NCBI GenBank assembly: GCA_964612085.1
Contig: CAZTCJ010000153.1
Coordinates: 1 to 5,265, forward strand
Origin: CAZTCJ01 sp964612085
Lineage (GTDB): Bacteria; Pseudomonadota; Alphaproteobacteria; JAJFIK01
DNA: 5,265 nucleotides
Direction: 5' to 3'
The notes beneath the pieces were generated by a model. The model was not told the DNA's origin. It saw only the letters and a list, made by a program, of their open reading frames with translations, and made no database searches. The position numbers were made by a program, and so were the translations under genes. Shown here piece by piece: positions 1 to 4,392 of this stretch; positions within the stretch are counted from its first letter, which is position 1; each line of letters begins with the position of its first letter.

Positions 1-705
1 ATGACCGATGGCGCGCGTAGCGACATCATGACGCGCCTGGTGCGGACCGATCCGGATCAGTCGGGTTATCGGGGCCTGTCCATGTTCATCGCGGAAAAGC
101 CGCGCGGCACGCGCGATAATCCGTTCCCGGCCGAAGGCATGACCGGTGGCGAGATTGAAGTGCTCGGTTATCGCGGCATGAAGGAATACGAGATCGGCTT
201 CGACGAGTTCGAAGTGTCGGCGGAGAATCTTCTGGGCCTTGAGGAAGGCAAGGGCTTCAAGCAGCTCATGGAGACCTTTGAAAGCGCCCGCATCCAGACG
301 GCCGCCCGCGCCGTCGGTGTCGCGCAAAACGCTCTGGAACTGGGCCTGCGCTACGCCCTCGACCGGCAGCAGTTCGGCAAGCCGTTGATCAGCTTCCCCC
401 GGGTCGCCAACAAGCTGGTGACCATGGCGGTGGAAATCATGGCGGCGCGCCAGCTCACCTATTACGCCGCGCGGGAGAAGGATCAGGGCCGGCGCTGCGA
501 CCTGGAAGCGGGCCTCGCCAAGCTCCTGGGCGCGCGCGTGGCCTGGGCGGCGGCGGACAATGCGCTGCAGGTCCATGGCGGCAACGGCTTCGCGCTCGAA
601 TATCCGATCAGCCGGGTGCTGTGCGATGCCCGTATCCTGAATATTTTCGAAGGCGCGGCTGAAATTCAGGCCCAGGTGATCGCCCGGCGCCTGTTAGAGG
701 CTTAA
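1..705 (+). CDS. mcd: Acyl-CoA dehydrogenase, C-terminal part; probably (2S)-methylsuccinyl-CoA dehydrogenase
   Basis: FAD-dependent enzyme that forms an alpha,beta double bond in an acyl-CoA and passes the electrons to ETF. Only the last 234 residues are in the window. The ATG at base 1 aligns with an internal residue of the usual 'W-I-T-x-x-A-R' strand, so it is not the start. Visible parts are the middle beta-domain (GYRGMKEYEIGFDEF, about residues 57-71) and the C-terminal helical domain with RQQFGKPL (about 122-129). The PROSITE acyl-CoA dehydrogenase signature fits exactly from Q190 to D209, with the core HGGNGF. The expected catalytic glutamate is E217 in IFEGAAEIQ. From memory of the family, GMTGGEIEVLGYRGMKEYE, ESARIQTAARA and FEGAAEIQAQVIARRLL look like methylsuccinyl-CoA dehydrogenase of the ethylmalonyl-CoA pathway rather than a general fatty acyl enzyme. 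That assignment is inference; the acyl-CoA dehydrogenase call is firm. The ribosome site of the next gene lies inside the 3' end of this one, which suggests one transcript. Confidence 0.85.
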   Translation: MTDGARSDIMTRLVRTDPDQSGYRGLSMFIAEKPRGTRDNPFPAEGMTGGEIEVLGYRGMKEYEIGFDEFEVSAENLLGLEEGKGFKQLMETFESARIQTAARAVGVAQNALELGLRYALDRQQFGKPLISFPRVANKLVTMAVEIMAARQLTYYAAREKDQGRRCDLEAGLAKLLGARVAWAAADNALQVHGGNGFALEYPISRVLCDARILNIFEGAAEIQAQVIARRLLEA

Positions 706-709
706 GCGC

Positions 710-904
710 ATGGCCTTGATCGATATTCTGATATTCGTCGCCATGGGTCTGGTGCTCCTGACCCTGATCGCCGGTCTGGTGACACTGTGGCGGGGCGACG
801 AGGCGAGCCGCAGCATGTCCAACAAGCTCATGCGGCTGCGGGTGGTTCTGCAATTCGCCGCGATCATCCTGATCGCCCTGGCGGTCTTCGTCTTTCAGCG
901 CTGA
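710..904 (+). CDS. HIG1-like twin-transmembrane protein (64 aa)
   Basis: Small inner-membrane protein with two predicted helices, about residues 4-26 and 44-62. They are joined by a basic loop holding the motif RLRVVLQ (R-x-R-x3-Q). This matches the core of the HIG1 family motif (I/Q)-x3-(R/H)-x-R-x3-Q, with asparagine at the first position. Eukaryotic HIG1 proteins (Rcf1, HIGD1A) associate with cytochrome oxidase and respiratory supercomplexes; a similar role here is inference. The ATG lies four bases after the stop of the acyl-CoA dehydrogenase. An AGAGG ribosome site at 696-700 sits nine bases before the start, inside that gene, so the two are probably translationally coupled. As I recall, 'twin transmembrane' genes of this kind are often found close to the cobalamin adenosyltransferase and etfBA in Alphaproteobacteria, as here. 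The gene ends 19 bases before a convergent gene, and no clear terminator is visible between them. Confidence 0.85.
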   Translation: MALIDILIFVAMGLVLLTLIAGLVTLWRGDEASRSMSNKLMRLRVVLQFAAIILIALAVFVFQR

Positions 905-923
905 GGGTTTTTGGAGATTGGCA

Positions 924-1382
924 TCACCAGCGCCGGAACAGGCGGCGCAGACCGATCACCAGGCTGACGATCAGGATCAGGCCGAACACCAAAACCTGCG
1001 CCAGGGCGAGCAGTTCCAGGCCGGGCGGCACGAAGGAATCCACGATTCCCGGCGCGCCGCTTTTCAGGAACCGGACGAAATGGGTGGTCGCCATGACCAC
1101 GGCGACGGCGAAGACGGCGATGCCGTAGAGATTGATTACCAGGATCATCCGGCGCGCCGTGCGGAACAGGGCGTAGGCGATCGCCAGCACCGTCACATTG
1201 GCCTGGAAGGAAAAGAAGACCGCCGCCATGGCGTTATAGAGGTGGGCGCGATTCTCGGCGGAGGCTTCGGTCCACAGATCGCCGATCAGCCCAAGGGCCG
1301 CGAGCATCATGACGCCCAGGGCCACGCTCGCCACGATGATGGGGCGCAAGGAGAGTTCCGTTTCCTGGGCGTCGTCGATCAT
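924..1382 (-). CDS. Four-helix integral membrane protein, family not recognised (152 aa)
   Basis: I do not recognise this protein and assign no function. Four hydrophobic segments can be seen, at about residues 13-35, 50-73, 79-103 and 121-145. The N-terminus is short and acidic (IDDAQETE). The loop between helices 2 and 3 is basic (RTARR), and the tail is strongly basic (RRLFRRW). By the positive-inside rule, the helix 2-3 loop and the C-terminus should be cytoplasmic. Polar residues near or within helices include N50, Q60, N62, N84 and H101, but no catalytic or metal-binding motif stands out. The ATG at 1382 is the only in-frame start before an upstream stop codon. It is preceded by a GGGGATGG stretch on the minus strand, a modest ribosome site. 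The opposite strand here is also open but gives a His/Asp/Gln-rich product typical of an antisense frame. This is the only minus-strand gene in the window, and it lies between genes that run the other way. Confidence 0.8.
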   Translation of the reverse strand: MIDDAQETELSLRPIIVASVALGVMMLAALGLIGDLWTEASAENRAHLYNAMAAVFFSFQANVTVLAIAYALFRTARRMILVINLYGIAVFAVAVVMATTHFVRFLKSGAPGIVDSFVPPGLELLALAQVLVFGLILIVSLVIGLRRLFRRW

Positions 1383-1515
1383 GGTGTTCCATCCCCGTCG
1401 TTAGACTTCCAGCTTGCCATGTGTGATGCGGGCTGCAAGCGCTTCGGCGATTTTCCGCCGCGATGCACAAAAATCAGGAAATCGGAACCGGTTTGGGCTA
1501 TATCCCATGCCAACC

Positions 1516-1531
1516 GCACGGATAACCGTGC
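1516..1531 (+). repeat. Perfect 6-bp inverted repeat in the adenosyltransferase leader
   Basis: GCACGG-ATAA-CCGTGC is a perfect six-pair stem with a four-base loop. It ends 13 bases before the ribosome site of the adenosyltransferase gene. It could be a leader hairpin or a dyad operator. It has no T-tract, so it is not an intrinsic terminator. The repeat is seen directly; its function is unknown. Confidence 0.4.
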
Positions 1532-1544
1532 CTCAGGGGCAAGC

Positions 1545-1548
1545 GGAG
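1545..1548 (+). promoter_or_regulatory. Ribosome binding site of the adenosyltransferase gene
   Basis: GGAG six bases before the ATG at 1555. It favours that ATG over the in-frame ATG at 1507, which has no purine-rich site and would add 16 residues not expected for the family. Confidence 0.75.
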
Positions 1549-1554
1549 ACAAAG

Positions 1555-2130
1555 ATGGTTGTGCTCAACAAGATCTATACGCGTACGGGCGACGAGGGTG
1601 AGACCTCGCTTTCGACGGGCGAACGCCGGGTCAAACACGATGCGCGCATTTCGGCCTATGGCACGGTCGATGAGACCAATGCGGTGGTCGGGGTCGCCCG
1701 TCTGCATGTCTCGGGCGACATGGACGAGATGCTGGGGCGCATCCAGAACGACCTGTTCGATCTGGGCGCCGATCTGGCGACGCCGGAAGGCAACGAGCCG
1801 CTACCGTTCGAGGCCTTGCGCGTGACCGAGGCTCAGGTGGACCGGCTTGAGAAGGAGATCGACCGGCTCAACGCCTATCTGGCGCCGCTCGATTCGTTCG
1901 TTCTGCCGGGCGGCACCGTGGGCGCGGCCTATCTGCACATGGCGCGCACGGTGGCCCGGCGCGCGGAGCGGCTGATGGTCGAGGTCATGCGCAGCGGTGA
2001 GAACGTGGATGCGCCGGCGCTGAAATACATCAACCGCCTGTCGGATTTCTTGTTCGTCGCCGCCCGCTATGTGAACGAGAAGGGCGAACGGGACGTCAAA
2101 TGGGTGCCGGGCGCCAACCGGAGCGCCTGA
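1555..2130 (+). CDS. pduO: PduO-type cob(I)yrinic acid a,c-diamide/cob(I)alamin adenosyltransferase
   Basis: Cytoplasmic, usually trimeric enzyme that transfers the 5'-deoxyadenosyl group of ATP to cob(I)alamin, giving adenosylcobalamin. The product of 191 residues is the usual full length. The N-terminal ATP-binding motif TRTGDEGET is at residues 9-17, followed by RRVKHDARISAYGTVDETN (24-42). FVLPGG is at 115-120, the helix HMARTVARRAER at 128-139 and NRLSDFLF at 160-167. In Lactobacillus reuteri PduO the key residues are Asp35, Phe112, Arg128, Arg132, Glu135 and Asn156. By spacing these correspond to D39, F115, R131, R135, E138 and N160, all present, so the enzyme should be active. The start is set by the GGAG site and by the family N-terminus VVLNKIYTRTG. 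Genes of this type are often annotated cobO in Alphaproteobacteria, though true CobO/BtuR is a different fold. The product would serve ethylmalonyl-CoA and methylmalonyl-CoA mutases, which fits the acyl-CoA dehydrogenase and ETF genes nearby. No B12 riboswitch is visible. Confidence 0.96.
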   Translation: MVVLNKIYTRTGDEGETSLSTGERRVKHDARISAYGTVDETNAVVGVARLHVSGDMDEMLGRIQNDLFDLGADLATPEGNEPLPFEALRVTEAQVDRLEKEIDRLNAYLAPLDSFVLPGGTVGAAYLHMARTVARRAERLMVEVMRSGENVDAPALKYINRLSDFLFVAARYVNEKGERDVKWVPGANRSA

Positions 2131-2206
2131 TGCGGCCCGTCAGCCCTTTTGGGTCGTGACAGTATGGCCGCGAGCCCTCTAAACTCATGGATAGGATCGC
2201 TCCGGC

Positions 2207-2213
2207 GGAGGAG
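2207..2213 (+). promoter_or_regulatory. Strong ribosome binding site that sets a GTG start
   Basis: GGAGGAG, close to the full anti-Shine-Dalgarno complement, lies seven bases before GTG 2221. The nearest in-frame ATG downstream (2233) would be 19 bases away, which is too far. The in-frame ATG (2164) and TTG (2149) upstream would put this site inside the coding region. Confidence 0.75.
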
Positions 2214-2220
2214 TGCAGAC

Positions 2221-2727
2221 GTGAGTGGGCTCATGGGGTTAGCGAAATGGATTGCGGGACTGGCGGTGGCCCTGGCTGTGCTCGGCGCGCAGCCCGGGGC
2301 GGCGGCTGACCGCCTGTATACGGATGTGTCCGGCATCGAGCTGGCCGCTCTTTTGGAGCAAAAGGGCTTTGAGGCCTGGACGGAGTCGGACGACTGGGGC
2401 GACCCGGTGGTCTATGGCGCGCTGGGTCCGCTGCGCTTCAAGGTCTGGCCCCATGATTGTTCCGGCAATCCGCGCCGCTGCCAGCGGGTGGATTTCTCGG
2501 CCGGCTTCAAGGCCGGTCCTGACATCACCGAAGCCAAGCTCGACGCCTTCAACGAAACCTATGTCTTCGGAAAAGCCTATCTGAGCGACGACGGGACGGC
2601 CTATGTGGATTTTCCGGTGAACCTGTCCAAGGGCGTCACGGAAAGCAACGTGCTCGACAATATCGGTCTCTGGTCGGACATTCTGCGGGCTTTCGCGGAT
2701 TATATCGGCTGGTATGAGGGCAGCTAA
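2221..2727 (+). CDS. Exported YbjN-domain protein
   Basis: The product of 168 residues begins with a signal peptide: a short N-region with K9, a hydrophobic core at about 10-23, and a likely signal peptidase I cut after AAA at 27-29, just before D30. The remainder matches the YbjN family (Pfam 'putative bacterial sensory transduction regulator'). An opening helix IELAALLEQKGFEAW (39-53) is followed by GDPVVYG, then C80 and C87 flanking a short loop. Next come DFSAGF (91-96), FNETYVFGKAYLSDDG (110-125), the NLSKGV turn (134-139) and the final helix LWSDILRAFADYI (150-162). The biochemical role of YbjN proteins is poorly known; E. coli YbjN affects motility, biofilm and stress traits and is cytoplasmic. 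The two cysteines could form a disulfide in the periplasm, which is inference. The GTG start is chosen from the strong GGAGGAG site; starting further upstream would bury the signal peptide. The gene follows the adenosyltransferase by 90 bases and precedes the rhomboid gene by 57. Confidence 0.85.
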   Translation: MSGLMGLAKWIAGLAVALAVLGAQPGAAADRLYTDVSGIELAALLEQKGFEAWTESDDWGDPVVYGALGPLRFKVWPHDCSGNPRRCQRVDFSAGFKAGPDITEAKLDAFNETYVFGKAYLSDDGTAYVDFPVNLSKGVTESNVLDNIGLWSDILRAFADYIGWYEGS

Positions 2728-2784
2728 GCAGTCAAAACGCCGGTTTTACCTTTAGGGAACGCGCCTGGGGGGGCGTGATGGGCC

Positions 2785-3483
2785 ATGTTCATACCTGTTA
2801 ACGATCAGAATCCGCTCAAGAACATCCGTCTGCCTTACATGACCTGGACCTTGATCCTGGCGAACATCGCCGTATTCGTCTGGCAGATGACGCTCGACGT
2901 GCCGGACGCCCAGGTGGCGATCGCCGCGGGCGGCCTGATTCCGAACGATCTGTTCACCGGCGTGCCCACCGCCTACGCCACGCTGATCACATACATGTTC
3001 CTGCATGGCGATATCTGGCACCTCGCGGGCAACATGGTCTTCCTCTACATCTTCGGAGACAATGTGGAGGACGCCACGGGCCACATCCTCTTCGTGCCGT
3101 TCTACATGCTGTGCGGGATCGCCGCGGGCCTGACCCACTCGCTTCTGGTGGCGCAGGCCAATGTGCCGCTGATCGGCGCCAGCGGCGCCACGGCGGGCCT
3201 TGTGGGCGCCTATCTGCTGCTTCATCCGCGGGTCAATATCTGGGTTCTGGCGCTGGGCCGTATCCCGTTGAAGCTCAGGGCCTATTGGGTGATCGGCGCG
3301 TGGCTGCTCTGGCAGATCTATTTCATCGCCACCAGGGCCAACGAACAGGTGGCCTGGTGGGCCCATGTGGGCGGCTTCGCGGCCGGCGCGCTGCTCATCG
3401 TCTTCATGCGTAAAGGCAATGTGAAGCTGTTCGACCGGGACCTGCCCGACGATCCGGAAGACAAGGTTTTCGACGACACATAG
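2785..3483 (+). CDS. Rhomboid family intramembrane serine protease
   Basis: Inner-membrane protease that cuts transmembrane or membrane-proximal segments of other proteins. The 232 residues fit the basic six-helix bacterial form, with segments at about 19-37, 62-90, 100-122, 132-147, 167-183 and 190-208. The catalytic pair is visible: the nucleophile S133 in GASGATAG and H194 in AHVGGFAAG. The helix-2 motif H79-LAG-N83 corresponds to the conserved His and Asn (H150, N154 in E. coli GlpG) that shape the oxyanion site. All key residues are kept, so it should be active. There is no extra N-terminal cytoplasmic domain and no zinc finger. The C-terminal tail from about 209 is polar and acidic (LPDDPEDKVFDDT) and should be cytoplasmic. 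The start MFIPVNDQNP matches the usual beginning of alphaproteobacterial rhomboids. The ribosome site is weak: a run of seven Gs at 2767-2773, 11 bases upstream. The substrate cannot be told from the sequence. Confidence 0.93.
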   Translation: MFIPVNDQNPLKNIRLPYMTWTLILANIAVFVWQMTLDVPDAQVAIAAGGLIPNDLFTGVPTAYATLITYMFLHGDIWHLAGNMVFLYIFGDNVEDATGHILFVPFYMLCGIAAGLTHSLLVAQANVPLIGASGATAGLVGAYLLLHPRVNIWVLALGRIPLKLRAYWVIGAWLLWQIYFIATRANEQVAWWAHVGGFAAGALLIVFMRKGNVKLFDRDLPDDPEDKVFDDT

Positions 3484-3508
3484 CCTGCCGGTGCCGGGCC
3501 GGGCGGAT

Positions 3509-3522
3509 TGGCCGCGCGGCCA
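3509..3522. repeat. 14-bp perfect palindrome after the rhomboid gene
   Basis: TGGCCGCGCGGCCA equals its own reverse complement. As RNA it can form a five-pair stem with a GCGC loop, 25 bases after the rhomboid stop codon. No T-tract follows, so an intrinsic terminator is not supported. It may be a transcript-end hairpin, a protein-binding dyad or a chance GC-rich palindrome. Confidence 0.4.
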
Positions 3523-3580
3523 CAGACTTGAGACCAGGCGATTTTGGTGGCATGTCCTGGCCATGTATCGACGTCAAAGG

Positions 3581-3593
3581 TGCCGGTACGGCA
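3581..3593. repeat. Inverted repeat in the etfB upstream region
   Basis: TGCCG-GTA-CGGCA: two perfect five-base arms around a three-base spacer, 49 bases before the etfB start. It is followed at once by the overlapping palindrome GGCATGCC (3590-3597). It could be a regulator site for etfBA, but no known operator was recognised. Confidence 0.35.
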
Positions 3594-3642
3594 TGCCTTC
3601 GGCCCTTGATCCCAATCCCTAGCCATCGGAGAGACTCAGGCC

Positions 3643-4392
3643 ATGAAGATCCTCGTCCCCGTGAAGCGTGTGGTGGACTACAACGTCAAGATCCGGGTGA
3701 AACCGGATCAGACCGGCGTTGAGCTTGCCAACGTCAAAATGTCCATGAATCCGTTCGACGAGATCGCCGTCGAGGAAGCGGTGCGCCTCAAGGAAGCGGG
3801 CACGGCGAGCGAGGTGGTGCTGGTCTCCATCGGCGTGCAGCAGGCCCAGGAAACCATCCGCACGGGCCTCGCCATGGGCGGCGACCGGGGCATTCTGGTG
3901 AAGACCGACGCGACCGTGGAGCCGCTGGCCGTGGCCAAGATCCTCAAAGCCGTGGTCGAGGCGGAAAGCCCGGATCTGGTGATCCTGGGCAAGCAGGCGA
4001 TTGACGACGATTCCAACCAGACCGGCCAGATGCTGGCGGCGCTTCTGGGCTGGCCCCAGGGCACCTTCGCGTCCGAAGTGGCGCCCGCCGACGGCAAGAT
4101 CGACGTGACCCGCGAGATCGACGGCGGCCTGCAGACCGTCAAGCTGGCGCTGCCGGCGGTGATCACCACCGATCTGCGCTTGAACGAGCCGCGTTACGCA
4201 TCCCTGCCCAACATCATGAAGGCTAAGAAGAAGCCGATCGAGGAGAAGGCGCCGGAGGAGTTCGGCGTCGATCTGGCGCCCCGGCTCGAAGTGCTCAAGG
4301 TAAGCGAGCCGCCCTCGCGGCAGGCGGGCATCAAGGTCGAGTCCGTGGCCGAACTCGTCGATAAGCTGAAGAATGAAGCGGGAGTGATCTGA
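3643..4392 (+). CDS. etfB: Electron transfer flavoprotein, beta subunit
   Basis: Beta subunit of the soluble ETF heterodimer, which carries electrons from acyl-CoA dehydrogenases to ETF-ubiquinone oxidoreductase at the membrane. It is full length at 249 residues. The N-terminus MKILVPVKRVVDYNVKI is the typical first strand. LGKQAIDDDSNQTGQ (about 116-130) is the nucleotide-binding region that holds AMP in this group. The ETF-beta PROSITE signature is met by VTREIDGGLQTVKLALPAVIT (about 150-170). RYASLPNIMKAKKKP at 184-198 is the recognition loop; L188 corresponds to human Leu195, which anchors ETF to dehydrogenases. This resembles mitochondrial ETF and not bifurcating FixA-type proteins. The start has a GGAGAG site nine bases upstream. 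The stop overlaps the etfA start by one base (TGATG), so translation is coupled. The 159-base gap upstream suggests its own promoter. Confidence 0.97.
   Translation: MKILVPVKRVVDYNVKIRVKPDQTGVELANVKMSMNPFDEIAVEEAVRLKEAGTASEVVLVSIGVQQAQETIRTGLAMGGDRGILVKTDATVEPLAVAKILKAVVEAESPDLVILGKQAIDDDSNQTGQMLAALLGWPQGTFASEVAPADGKIDVTREIDGGLQTVKLALPAVITTDLRLNEPRYASLPNIMKAKKKPIEEKAPEEFGVDLAPRLEVLKVSEPPSRQAGIKVESVAELVDKLKNEAGVI

Larger units (their letters stand above)
1383..1554. other. Divergent intergenic region upstream of the adenosyltransferase gene
   Basis: These 172 bases separate the reverse-strand membrane gene from the cobalamin adenosyltransferase, so promoters for both should lie here. I found no convincing -35/-10 pair on either strand. 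TATATC at 1499-1504 resembles a -10 box but has no good -35 partner. Inverted repeats present are GCTTGC/GCAAGC (1412-1417 and 1435-1440), GATTTT/AAAATC (1449-1454 and 1470-1475), the palindrome AACCGGTT (1486-1493) and a hairpin at 1516-1531. No B12-box or cobalamin riboswitch can be made out. Confidence 0.5.
3484..3642. other. Intergenic region upstream of etfBA
   Basis: 159 bases without a gene, probably containing the etfBA promoter. TTGAGA at 3528-3533 is a possible -35 box, but the hexamer 17 bases later (CATGTC) is a poor -10, so no promoter is called. Two inverted repeats are listed separately. The 8-mer GGTGCCGG occurs twice (3490-3497 and 3579-3586). GGAGAG at 3628-3633 is the etfB ribosome site, nine bases before its ATG. 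Confidence 0.5.

Noticed and set aside
1..3. ATG at the first base as a true start of the acyl-CoA dehydrogenase
   Set aside because: The product would lack the whole N-terminal helical domain, and the sequence there aligns with an internal strand of the family, so the gene continues upstream of the window.
1541..1560. Possible B12-box because of GGAGAC before the adenosyltransferase start
   Set aside because: Only the GGAGAC core matches; the flanking B12-box bases are missing, no riboswitch arms are visible, and the site is the ribosome binding site.
918..1601. Long plus-strand open frame opposite the reverse-strand membrane gene
   Set aside because: Its product is rich in His, Asp, Gln and Arg without domains, typical of an antisense frame in GC-rich DNA; the minus strand encodes a coherent four-helix protein.
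2149..2220. Upstream in-frame starts (TTG 2149, ATG 2164) for the YbjN gene
   Set aside because: They lack ribosome sites, would place GGAGGAG inside the gene, and would put about 20 extra residues before a clear signal peptide.
2734..2747. AAAAC-GCCG-GTTTT as a terminator after the YbjN gene
   Set aside because: The stem has five pairs, four of them A-T, and no T-tract follows; too weak for an intrinsic terminator.
2767..2773. Run of seven Gs before the rhomboid start as a phase-variation tract
   Set aside because: It is short, lies outside the coding region and is unremarkable in GC-rich DNA; nothing else suggests phase variation.
2752..3564. 270-codon minus-strand open frame opposite the rhomboid gene
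   Set aside because: Antisense shadow: low-complexity His/Glu/Arg-rich product, while the plus strand carries an intact rhomboid with its catalytic residues.
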